Source of the DNA: Chrysaora quinquecirrha
Taxonomy: Eukaryota; Cnidaria; Scyphozoa; Semaeostomeae; Pelagiidae
Assembly (NCBI GenBank): GCA_014526335.1
Contig: JACTAT010000142.1
Span: 85,363 to 149,362, forward strand
DNA: 64,000 nucleotides
Direction of reading: 5' to 3'
Below, piece after piece: positions 11,236 to 20,995 of the stretch. Under the pieces are notes generated by a model, which saw only the letters and a list, made by a program, of their open reading frames with translations, ran no database searches and had not been told where the DNA came from. How positions within the stretch are numbered: the stretch's first letter is position 1; each line of letters starts with the position of its first letter. The position numbers and the translations under genes are program-made.

Positions 11236-11362
11236 GTATGTTTCACCTTTAAAACCTCGTCCCATTACAACATATTGGGTAATTAGACCCCCTCCCCCCG
11301 ACTCCATGTTGGGACCACTGTCAACATCGATTTCACCAACATTGAGTCGGGGGAGGGGGTAT
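11236..11362 (+). repeat. Dispersed repeat copy 2 with terminal hairpin
   Basis: 11236-11334 matches 2832-2922. Here ACCCCCTCCCCCCGACTCC (from 11287) pairs with GAGTCGGGGGAGGGGGT (to 11360), leaving a loop of about 25-50 bp. Copy 1 lacks the second arm, so the element is complete only here or was extended here. Confidence 0.6.
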
Positions 11363-11573
11363 GCGTCTTTAGAGCGAGAATTTTACAAAAGTGCGAAGTG
11401 TCCCAGCCTTTTTGGCGAGGATTGTACCTAAGACGCTCTTTTTTGCCATAATGTAACAATAGATTGACCGAAAATTTACGTAAGTGAACTTTGAAGTCAC
11501 CGCAAGTGTCACCATTAGTGGTATCATTAACAAAAATCAATTACTTGACAATAAACACCAGCTGCATTTGCTA

Positions 11574-11645
11574 CTGTGGCGCACTGGTCTGAACCAGCGC
11601 TTTCTTGAAGTAGAGGTCTTGAGATCGATCCCCGTTTCACGGTAC
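11574..11645 (+). repeat. tRNA-derived SINE head (candidate)
   Basis: TGGCGCACTGG at 11577-11587 fits an RNA polymerase III A box with one mismatch, and GAGATCGATCC at 11621-11631 fits a B box. The spacing of about 34 bp is tRNA-like. No cloverleaf with an acceptor stem is evident, so a SINE fragment is more likely than a functional tRNA gene. No clear tail or target duplication. Confidence 0.4.
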
Positions 11646-12260
11646 TCTCAATACTTTTTATGCTCGTTTGGTTTTGATTTTCATGTTTTCATATTTGAAT
11701 TTTTTATTGTAGCAACTCTATCCGTTTACGCCCTTCACCAAAGTTTTCCATTTTTTTGATCTTCAATTTCAATAGTTTCGTTTACTCTTTTATGCTTTCG
11801 CGGTCCGTAGGTGCGGTGCATAACAGCAAATAACTACCATGAAAAGAATACATATGGATTATATTTGCATTTTTTTACTGGAGATCTGTCCCTCAATTTT
11901 GGATCAAAAATTTTTCAGGCTGATATAATTATGACAATCGTATAATATTTCAAATACATTGAATATGATTGAGCGAAAATCACGGCTAGGCTTAATTTAC
12001 ATGAATTGTGCGTGAAAGTCGACATCAACATGTTTTCGAATGGCAATCAACTATTAAAGTAGCTATTAGTGGTGATTATTCATGGGCAATTAGGTAGGGA
12101 GATGGTAGATTGTTTGTTTATGCAGCCAGCCAGGGTCTCGACAATCTTCAGTTAAGATGTCGATAAACTTGGCAAGAGTTTCTATTACATACGCCACAAG
12201 CTCTCTCCGTTCTCTCCTCTTTATTGAAAATAACACAAAAAATCTTAAAACTTTAGGAAA

Positions 12261-12662
12261 TATTTTAACTTGACGCCCGCGATGTGGGCGATTTTTGACA
12301 CCCGCAATGCGGGTGAGTTTTATGACACCCGCGACGCGGGTGAATATTAGTTCTAGTTTAGCCTTGGAAAGACAAGATACCACTCAGCTACCTTTTAACT
12401 TGCTGCCTTTTAGCTTGCAGCCTTCTGAACTTTCGCTAGAGTCCGGGGAGGTTGTGGGATTCCATGGGGAGCTAACCTCCCCGGACTCTAGCGAAAGTTC
12501 AGAAGGCTGCAAGTTAAAAGGCAGCAAGTTAAAAGGTAGCTGAGTGGTATCTGTCTTCCAAGGCTAAACAGGCATTATATTCACCCGCATCGCGGGTGTC
12601 ATAGAAACTCACCGCATCGCGGGTGTCAAGGTAAAGCTCGCATCGCGGGCGTCAAGTTAAAA
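12261..12662. repeat. Foldback structure of copy D
   Basis: Three hairpin repeats (variants GCCCGCGATGTGGGC, ACCCGCAATGCGGGT, ACCCGCGACGCGGGT), a palindrome centred near 12462, then three inverted hairpin repeats. Several hairpins carry paired changes in both arms (GCCCGC/GCGGGC), which keeps the stem. It belongs to minus-strand copy D. Confidence 0.85.
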
Positions 12663-14124
12663 GCTAGTCTACTTGTAATGGTAAACACATAAGAGAATTG
12701 ATAAAAGGGTATTAAACTGTGGACAAAAAAAGAACATTATCATCATCATATTCACCATAGTTATCATCACCGTCAAAATTATCATTATCGCCATCATTAA
12801 CTATAACATTATAATCACCATTAGAATCATCCTCATCATCATCGTTACCATCTTCATAATCATCATCATCATCATAATCATAATCATCATCAGATATCAT
12901 CATCATCATCATCGTCATTATGTCATGAACAATAAATATCTCACTGTATCAAAACGATTTTCATTTTGTGTGCTTGTGGTCTGAATTTTCAAAGGAACAT
13001 TCAACTTGAAACCCGTAAAATCTATGGCCTCTTAGTAGTGTTTCATATGCATTGAAAAAGTAAAACGCAAAGTTTAATGTGGCGATTTATGGAAATAATC
13101 AAAGCAACAACTCTTATTGAAAACGGAAAGAATATGAGTAAGATTCCAAAATGAATAACAGTCTCCTAGTGTCCTTTGACGTCCTTTGACCCGGAAAACG
13201 TGAAAACGTACTTACCAAAAACGCGAAACAACCCAAAATTGCCCTCAACCAGCCAAAAGCACTCAAAATAAACCATAACTTGATGAAAAGCACCCAAAAC
13301 CACCCTGAAATGTCCAATTCACCCGGAATCATCTATTAAGTGGCAGAAAATCCTTGAAAAATCACCAGAAACTCTCATGTTCTTTGAAATTTCATTCTTA
13401 ACTCTTAAAATTCTACTTTCGTCTTGGGACTTTTGTTGACATAAAAAGCTTTTACATCGCTGGAGTGGGAAAAGCCTTTTTTGTTCACAACAGTAATATA
13501 GTATTGTATTTGAGCGTGAAGTTGAGAGATAAGACACAATCGCACGCTGCCAACAAATATACCGTTGGGAGAGGTATCCATTGTCTGGAAAGCGTATTTC
13601 ATTTTAATATATCAAAATATCTTGTAAGAAAGACTACATGACAACTAAATCGTAGTAATGTAATCGTGGAGGCTCTTTTACGACCAATATGTCACCATTT
13701 GTATTTGTGGTCCTGCGATAATCGTACGAAAAGAAATTCTCACGTCTCACGATTGTGCGATAGTCGCACGACAGTTAAGATTCTGTATGGAATCCAGGCT
13801 TTTGAAGCCACAAGTCATTGAATAAACCCCTGAGAGTTACACGCAAAAGATTCAATGTGCGTGTAGTGAAAGGAACATAATAGATGGCCGCAATCAAAAC
13901 CAAAACTTGTTGAACTCGAGATAAAATCGAAGTTTTCGTCAACTTGCACTTCTCAAATCATTTAGAAAAATATGGCATGCACTACCTGGGCAGAAAGGGC
14001 GTCGATCAAAAAAAGAACCACGTTTCTAGGTGGCCCAGGGAAAGAGCCTTTGTTTTGTAATCGAACAATGGGCCACAACAAAGGGACAACCTAATTTGCA
14101 TTTAAGGAGTTTAGTAATATAGAT
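12663..14124 (-). mobile_element. Non-autonomous repeat element, copy D (internal deletion)
   Basis: Minus-strand copy. It starts at the TATATTACTAA terminus (about 14110-14123 on the plus strand) and ends at the foldback on its left. The (GAT)n tract (12735-12925) runs straight into the block that reads CAATAAATATCTCAC on the plus strand. In copy E the same points are separated by about 370 bp, so D has lost that part. No coding region recognised. Confidence 0.75.
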
Positions 14125-14126
14125 TT

Positions 14127-15326
14127 CAGGGGCGGATCCAGCCAAAAATTTGGGTGGTGCATGAATCGAGGGTAAAAAAATTTTTTCACCCACTGCAAAT
14201 AGGAATAATGCCTTCAAAGACAGTTATTATGGAAATAAACACCAAAATTTAGGTTATTATAAAAGAAAAACACGATAAATTTCGGCAATTAAAAACATAG
14301 CTTTGTCATCTTATGTTTTTACACGTTATCTTAAAACTATAAAGGCAGTGAAGCATCAAAAGGTGTGAATTTTTGGACGTCGTACGACCCGTCACGTTGG
14401 ACATTGGTAAAATTTCAAGTTTATAAAAAGAAACAAAAAATTATAAATTACGAAATTGTAAAACCAAGAGACCTCTGTTTACTTCCAGCTCACCTGACTG
14501 CATAGAAATCTTCTGCTCCTCTGCCAAGTCTTTGCTCTCTTGGCAGTTGCAGCTCCGAAAATTCACACCGATTTAGGCCACTAACCTACTGTATTTTTAC
14601 ATTATTTACATATTTTTACTCTATCTACATTTATCGACTCTTCTTGACTCCTTCATCTGACATCAACTTCTCTCAAAAATACATCCTTCATTTCTTTAAG
14701 CTTCAAGATTTTTTGATCTGTTGGAATTGATTCACTTTGAATTATACATCTCAACTGCAAAAGCCCAAAGTAGCGGCTTCGTGTTCGCCATTTTGAAATC
14801 GTACAACAATGCAGTTGAGTTGACTGATCCGCAGTTTCTCCATTATTTCTTGATTCTGATGCTGCTCTTACACCCTGAATTACCCCCTGAAAGTCCAATC
14901 TGCACCATCAGATACGGCTTCTGATTGGTTTATCCTTCCTGAGTGGTGCAAATCTGACGTCAGTGGAGCACTTTTGAGGCTTCTGATTGGCTTTCTGTGC
15001 AATTGACAACCGTAAATTATAGACCACTGGTGCAATTCAGGATAAATTACAACCCAACTATTTCATTGGAAGAGAACTCAAAATTCTGTTCCGCAATTTA
15101 ATAATGACGACAATCGAGGGGGAGGACGAGCGTCACAATGAAAGTTTATTCTTTTCTCCGCTTTGACTGAAGAACACTGATTCCCAGGGCCGAAATCTAA
15201 TTGTACCGTTGAAGTTAACCGGAAAAATAAAAATAAACCGTAAAAAAATATGTATTATAAAATACATATTTTTGCCAGCCAAATCTGACTGGTGCATCTG
15301 CACCATTTGCACCCCTCTGGATCCGC
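14127..15326 (+). mobile_element. hAT-like non-autonomous DNA transposon (candidate)
   Basis: Left end CAGGGGCGGATCCAG (14127-14141) and right end CTGGATCCGC (15317-15326) are inverted copies of a terminus that I associate with hAT-type elements. GGTGCA motifs recur near both ends and inside (about 14155, 14943, 15030, 15290), as expected for subterminal binding sites. No transposase frame is present. The right end lacks its last bases and is fused to an element hairpin repeat, so a target-site duplication cannot be read. It lies between copies D and E, where a palindrome would be expected. Confidence 0.5.
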
Positions 15327-16344
15327 ATCGCGGGTGTCAAGGTAAAAAGCTCGCCCGCATCGCGGGCGTCAATTTAAAAAGCTAGTCTACTTGTAATGGT
15401 AAACACATAAGAGAATTAATAAAAGGGTATTAAATTGTGGACAAAAGAACATTATCATCATCATCATCATCATAATTATCATCACCGTCAAAATTATCAT
15501 TATCGCCATCATCAACTGTAACATTATAATCATCATTAGAATCATCTTCATCATCATCGTCAACATAATCATAATCATCATCAGATCATCATCATCATCA
15601 TCATTATCATCATGCAATCAAAATAATAATAATGATAATCATCATCACCATCATCATCACAATCATCATTATCTTCATGTCATCAAAATCATCATCATCA
15701 TCGTCATTATAATATGAAAGGTGAAGGTCAAATATAAGCCAAGTTTTATAAAACAAAACCTTGGCTGAGATAGTGAGCCAGTGAGTCACGGAAGTAAGAG
15801 GTATCTCTGACTGTGTTCCATCCACTTGAATTCTAATGCTACGTTTCTATGCCCTGTCTGCACTCGAAAATCCTATTATTAACAGCCTACATAAAAGTCA
15901 AACAGTTCGATGGTAGATGCTTCATGAAAATCTTTTGCCACCAAATTTCCAGATCTACTGAGAATATTCCAAACGCTTTTGTGTGAACTTCAGACGCAAA
16001 ATTAGTAGTATTACTGCTGCGTAAATTCCAAAATCTTATCCGTATCTCATCGCAGACTTTAATTTTAAATGTCCTTCATGAACAATAAATATCTCACTTT
16101 ATCGGAACGATTTTCATTCTGTGTGATTTTCAAAGGAACATTCAACTTGAAACCCGAAAAATTTATGGCCTCTTAGTAGTGTTTCATATGCATTGAAACA
16201 GTTAAACACAAAGTTTAATGTGTCGATTTATGGAAATAATCAAAGCAAGAACTCTTCTTGAAAACGGTAAGAAAATGAGTAAAATTCAAAAATGAATTAG
16301 TCTCCTAGTGTCCTTTGACCTCCTTTGACCCCTGTGAACGTGAA

Positions 16345-17735
16345 ATGTAACATTCTACGCATGCGTAAATGGGCGTTAACGCTGAGGTCACGAGGTATTT
16401 TGTATTTCCATATCCACCCAGTGCCTTCTGGCTCATTCTATCAGTTATCGTGTCTGCTTAGTGAAAGTCTGTCTTGTCTAATTCGTTAGTAAAATTTTAT
16501 TCGAAATGTCTGCATCTCCAAAAGAGGTAGTAATGAGGAATCTTACTCTGACCTTATGAAGTTTTCAAACAAAGAGTTGAAGCGTCGTTGTGAAGATCAT
16601 GGATTGCGTTCGGTTGGGAAAAAGCACACCCTGGCCGCTCGCCTCCTATCCTATTATCAGAATAATGGCAGAAGAAGAGCTCCAGCTTCCCCATCTATCT
16701 CTGAAACCAGTCAAGAATTCAATGATGTTGCTGCACCATCTATGAATGAATTGAGAGCCCTTATTCGTGAAGAGATGTCAAATGCCCGAGCGCAAAGTCA
16801 GCCTACCCCAAGACCTCCAGTAGTATCTGAAGCAAATTGTCTGTCACCAGCATCCACCACCAGTCCTCCACAGCCTTCTGGAAGCTCCAACCTGATTCAA
16901 GCCTCGAACACCGAGTCAATTCAAACAGGTCATCCAGTTCAACCGACTCTGCCACCGACAGGTAACAGTTCGTTATTATTGCCTACTACTACACCAAAGG
17001 GTTGCCTTCCTCCTCTTTCCATCAAAATAATGAAAGCCATTCAGAACAAAGATTTTGTTGATTTTAATTCAATACTTCCTACTACCTTATATGACCCAAG
17101 TATGAACCCAAATCAGCTCACCCTAACATTAAACTCTGAGGGTAATGCAGAAAAGCTGGCAGTAACACAACCTGCTATTTCCAAGCAAAAAATTAATAGT
17201 GTTGCTACATGGTTCGAAGCTTGGAATGTTTTCGTGCAAGCTATGGTGAAATTTCACCCAGAATTGGCTCCTGAATTATTGTCATATCAAGAGTCGATTT
17301 GTAACTTCCAACGTTTATATCCGGAAACAGCGTGGCTCAAGTATGATACAGCCTTTCGAATGAACACTGGCTTAGATAAGACCCTCTCATGGAGCCGTAC
17401 GGATGAATACGCATTTAATCGCTTTCTCCGCTGTGCCCATAGCCTACCGCCCCAAACGCCGCCCCAAGTTTCCGGGAACCCCAACACAAACGTTGGTCAA
17501 CCGCCTAGTTTTGTCCGTTCTGACCTGCGAGACACACAAAAAATGCCTACATGCCGCCATTTCAACTGGGGAAAGTGCACTATCCGTGGTCAATGTCGAT
17601 TTGAACACTAATGTTCCCGCTGCACTGGCGATCACCCAGCTTCAACCTGCAGCTTTCCAAACTAATTGTCACGTCTGACTCTCTTCAAAGTTGTTAAAAA
17701 AAAAAAAAAATAAATAAGATAAAAAATTAATTAAA
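16345..17735 (+). mobile_element. Polyadenylated retrocopy of a gag-like gene
   Basis: Alignment to copies C and D shows copy E broken after GAACGTGAAA and resumed at AAAAGCACCC. The insert has about 160 bp of 5' leader, a single long reading frame and a 15-A run at 17696-17710, followed by an A/T-rich tail. No polymerase, LTR or inverted terminus is visible. This fits copying of an mRNA by a LINE machinery or a 3'-ended retroelement fragment. No clear target-site duplication because bases were lost at the site. Confidence 0.6.
16506..17665 (+). pseudogene. Retrotransposon gag-like protein with SAP and zinc motifs, disabled
   Basis: The intact stretch is 16556-17611 (351 codons). Residues 5-34 (NKELKRRCEDHGLRSVGKKH, then LAARLLSYY) form a SAP-like helix-extension-helix, a DNA-binding fold. 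Residues about 60-150 are Pro/Ser/Thr-rich. The end has a CCCH zinc motif, Cys-X7-Cys-X5-Cys-X3-His. Two lesions are visible. A better ATG at 16506-16508 with good coding sense is out of frame by one base, explained by loss of one A in the run at 16519-16522. A TAA at 17609-17611 stops the frame just before CSRC-TGDH-PASTC, a second C-X2-C-X3-H-X4-C knuckle, with the next in-frame stop at 17663. The Cys/His-rich ending resembles gag proteins of DIRS-like and related elements; the exact family is inference. Confidence 0.65.
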
Positions 17736-18581
17736 AGCACCCATAAATGTCCAATTCACCTGGAATCAGCTATTAAGTGGCAGAAAATCCTTGAAAAATC
17801 ACCAGAAACTCTCATGTTCTTTTAAATTTCATTATTTCATTCTTAACTCTTGAAATTCTACTTTCGTCTTGGGACTTTTGTTGACATAAAAAGCTTTTAC
17901 ATCACTGGGGTGGGAAAAGCCTTTTTTGTTCACAACAGTAATGTAGTATTGTATTCGAGCGTGAAGTTGAGAAATAAGACACAATCACACGCTGGCAATA
18001 AATATACCGTTGGGAAAGGTATCCATTGTCTGGAAAGCGTGTTTCATGTTTCATTTTGATATCTCAAAATATCTACTTGTAAGAAAGACTACATCACAAC
18101 TAAATCGTAGTAATGTTATCGTGAAGGCTCTGCTACGACCAAAATGTCACCATTTGTATTTATGGTCGTGCGATAATAGTACGAAAAGAAATTCTCACGT
18201 CTCACGACTGTGCGATAGTCGCACGAAAGTTAAGATTTTGTATGGAATCCAAGCTTTTAAAAGACGCAAGTCATTGAATAAACCCCCTGAGAGGTGAACG
18301 CAAAAAATTCAATGTACGTATAGTGAAAGGAACATAATAGATGACCGCAATCAAAACTAAAACTTGTTGAAGTCAAAATAAAATCAAACTTTTAACAAAC
18401 TTTGGATTCTCAAAACATTTAGAAAAATACGGCATGCACTACCTGGGCAGAAAGGGCGTCGATCAAAAAAAGGACCAGGTTTCTAGGTGGCCCAGGAAGA
18501 GAGCCTTTCCTGTGTAATCGAACAATGGGCCACAACAAAGGGGCAACCTGATTTGCATAACTGAATATTAGTAATAACAGA

Positions 18582-19404
18582 TTGATGTGTTGCTGATTCC
18601 TAAAATTTGCTGCGTGTTTAGTTATCCTCAACTTCCAAGAGCGATCCAACGAAACTGTTTTCTTGATGCGTTTTTACGTGCCGAAGACACGGAGTCAGAA
18701 AATAGATGTTATGCGTTTTCCATAATTTTCTGAACTATTCTGAACTAACTAATTTCTAACTATTTACAACTATATAAAGTAAAAACAAGGAAATAAATTT
18801 ACGTTAATGCAAATGAGATTCTAACGTAAAGAGGAAAAACCGGGCTGCGTAGGATAACATTATAGGTGGAAATATGCATAAATTACGAGAAGTAGGTAAT
18901 ATGACGTCAATACTAGCTGGATAACAGAGATGATGCAATGACTGAATGAGGAAAGAGGAAAATTGTAGAATGAATGAGATTTGAGTAGTAAACAAAGAGA
19001 GGGCCTAAAATTGAGGTTAGATTTCACTACAAAACTATGTCTGCAAATTTGGGAATCGAGAAAATTTAGAGCAATCAGTGAATGTCTGCAAATCTCAAAA
19101 ATTCGATGCAATATTCAAAGGCAAACAATTCTATGAAAACTTGAAAACATAAATATCTAGGACTTTTTTAGTATTTCTAGAAATACTGTTTTTCAAATTT
19201 TGGCTTGTTTAGAAATAGGCGAAGATCCGTAGTTGTGAAAACAAATCATTTGATGAATCGTTGTTGTTTACTTCATTAACATTGGCATGTTGCCATTTAG
19301 CATAGCAAACATTCTTAACACCACGATCAAGGAATCTGGGCCCAGTGCTGTCTAGAAATTAAGGTGATGTGTACGGGGGATTCGAGCGAACGAAACTACG
19401 GTCA
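18582..19404. other. Intergenic, nothing recognised
   Basis: AT-rich sequence after the end of copy E. Open stretches on the minus strand (18804-19111) are Leu/Ser-rich with no motif. No terminal repeats, RNA gene or splice-linked exon seen. Confidence 0.5.
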
Positions 19405-19640
19405 GCAACACCACCAATATCATCATCTTCATAATCATTGACATCATCACCATCAGATTCAGCATGTTATTATCATAATCGTCTTCGTTATTGTCATGGT
19501 CATAATCATTGTGATAATCATGGTCATCATCATCATCTTCATGGTCATGATCATTTTGATAATCATGGTCATCATTATCATCGTCGTGTTCATGATCATT
19601 TTGATAATCATGATCATCATGATCATAATCAGTTTTGCTG
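19405..19640. repeat. (CAT/ATG)n-rich imperfect microsatellite
   Basis: Imperfect CATCATCAT, ATCATGGTC and CATGATCATTTTGATAAT repeats with an 18-36 bp higher period (GATCATTTTGATAATCATGG occurs near 19550 and 19592). Open frames across it (His-rich plus, Met-rich minus) follow from the repeat and are not genes. Confidence 0.85.
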
Positions 19641-20033
19641 CAGCTATTGTACTGCTGGACATGGATTAATTTGTCAAATCATTGTTTCATTGTTGCAAAT
19701 TCTTGCAAACACTCTTTGGTAAGCATTGTACCGCCATCCTTGCGACAGCATTGCTATGTTTTGTAATAGGGATCGATGTTGTTACATGCTTCTTTTTAAC
19801 GTGTGAAGACATGGAGCCAGGAACACGACAGTTTGTGACATTATCGTAATTCAAGACTGACTAGAATTTACATTACATTACATACAACTTATATATATAC
19901 ACACTTACTAAAGGAATTAATTACGGAGAGAACAAAGGAACGAAAGAAAAGGAGAAAGTCCATACATTACATTAAACACAATAGAGAGGTTATAATAACT
20001 CATGCCGAGACTCATACTGTCATGCTACATTTT
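19641..20033. other. Intergenic, nothing recognised
   Basis: No coding or RNA signal. A short TA-rich run (TATATATATACAC, about 19890) is the only simple repeat. Confidence 0.5.
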
Positions 20034-20310
20034 AGGAGGGGGGCTTTGGGATTTCACGGGTTGCGGAGTTGGTCAATTTCCCCCTCGGGTTTTCTAAAAA
20101 ATTGTGCGGGTTTTTGGGTCAAGTATATTTAACGGGCAACGGGTTTTGCCATTTTTCTAGCTCGAGTTTCGTGTATTGTAGTAAAAATTTGCGGGCTTTC
20201 GGGTTTTATAACCCCCAAAGGATATCAATGTGTAAAATTCTTAAAACAGTTTAAAAGAAACTAAGCTCTTCCGGGTTTTCGGGTTTTGATACCCCCGAAA
20301 GCCCCCTCCT
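20034..20310. mobile_element. Miniature inverted-repeat element (candidate, 277 bp)
   Basis: The ends AGGAGGGGGGCTTTGGG (20034-20050) and CCCCCGAAAGCCCCCTCCT (to 20310) are inverted copies. The inside repeats CGGGTTTT-type motifs (about 20086-20290). Both sides are flanked by TTT, a possible three-base target duplication. No coding capacity. Confidence 0.5.
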
Positions 20311-20623
20311 TTTTGTCGTTCCAAAACGACAACCTGGCGCTGGCTTCGGATCGGCTCGGCAATTAGGTGACCAGCAAGCAACTTTGGGAATGGCGGCCTA
20401 CCGATGCTCTAGAAGTCGTTAGAAAATTGAGCTGCTCTGGTCATTATATCTATTAAAGAGGACCCCAAGTGGTTCTGCGTGATGCGGTATTGGACCATTT
20501 ATCATGCGTAATATCGTGAAACGAAAGATTTCTGCGCGAGAATGCGTGAAATGCTTTGGTGCGGCTCGTGAATTCGTGATTTACTATATTGGCCACATAA
20601 TTGAGAGGTTGCTTGAATGCAGG

Positions 20624-20707
20624 AATGCCTTTTTATCCATCTTAGGTGTACCTCGGGGATCGGTCTTGGGACCCCTTTTGTTCAATATATACCTGAATGA
20701 CTTAAAG
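20624..20707 (+). pseudogene. LINE reverse-transcriptase fragment
   Basis: Twenty-eight residues, including GVPRGSVLGPLLFNIYLNDL, match the GxPQGSxLSPxLFxxYIND block that lies between the fingers and palm motifs of non-LTR reverse transcriptases (Jockey/CR1-like style). The typical Gln is Arg here. Sequence upstream in the same frame does not resemble the domain, and a TGA follows at 20708-20710. It is a scrap of a dead element. Confidence 0.8.
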
Positions 20708-20995
20708 TGAACTGGACATATGCTGACACATGATATATATTCACCATAAGTGGGCTACCACAATTGTTATAATTTCCTTGACCGAGATTCGAACCAGTGA
20801 CCTTCTGGACAACAAGCTAGTTGACTGCTCCACTGCACTAAACAGTGCAATGAAGTAGCCAGCCCAACTCGAGGTAATTCTAGCCACAGGTCTCCTCCAC
20901 AGCCAAGGTGTTACTTTGTGTTTCGGCTTAAAGCATTCATCAGAGCATAGAACATATAGTGAACTGGACATATGCTGACACACGATATATATTCA
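20706..20995. repeat. Pair of about 38-58 bp direct repeats around a SINE
   Basis: AGTGAACTGGACATATGCTG begins at 20706 and at 20958 and continues with CACATGATATATATTCA and CACACGATATATATTCA. Weaker similarity (GTGGGCTACCA against TTGGGCTAGGA) extends each to about 58 bp. The period is about 252 bp. It is too long for a target-site duplication and may reflect a partly duplicated SINE. Confidence 0.7.
20745..20940 (-). repeat. tRNA-derived SINE
   Basis: On the minus strand, TAGTGCAGTGG (20840-20830) fits the A-box consensus TRGYNNARNNG exactly, and GGTTCGAATCTC (20795-20784) is a near-perfect B box. The gap is about 35 bp. These are RNA polymerase III promoter boxes in tRNA layout. The downstream body continues through the GTAGCCCACTT block. 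No acceptor stem closes around it, so it is a SINE head and not a tRNA gene. Confidence 0.65.

Larger units (their letters stand above)
10893..12260. other. Spacer between the two oriented element blocks, no gene recognised
   Basis: Separates the plus-strand block (A-C) from the minus-strand block (D-E). It holds the second copy of the dispersed repeat, a G/C-rich inverted repeat and a tRNA-like segment. Small open frames (for example 10929-11252 and 11484-11759) show no family motif. Confidence 0.5.
15327..18581 (-). mobile_element. Non-autonomous repeat element, copy E (interrupted)
   Basis: Minus-strand copy in the same order as D, starting near 18581 and ending in one and a half hairpin repeats at 15327-15372. 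The palindrome is missing, its place taken by the hAT-like element. The (GAT)n tract is at about 15450-15715. A gag retrocopy interrupts it at about 16345-17735 and replaces roughly 95 bp of element sequence. It is the most diverged copy. Confidence 0.75.

Noticed and set aside
11574..11645. Functional tRNA gene
   Set aside because: The promoter boxes are present, but the A box has a mismatch and I cannot fold a complete acceptor stem, so a SINE fragment is preferred.
19438..19722. His-rich HGHDHFDNHGHH frame, possible metal-binding protein
   Set aside because: Entirely within a CAT/GAT microsatellite. There is no signal peptide or flanking coding sense, and the opposite strand is equally open.
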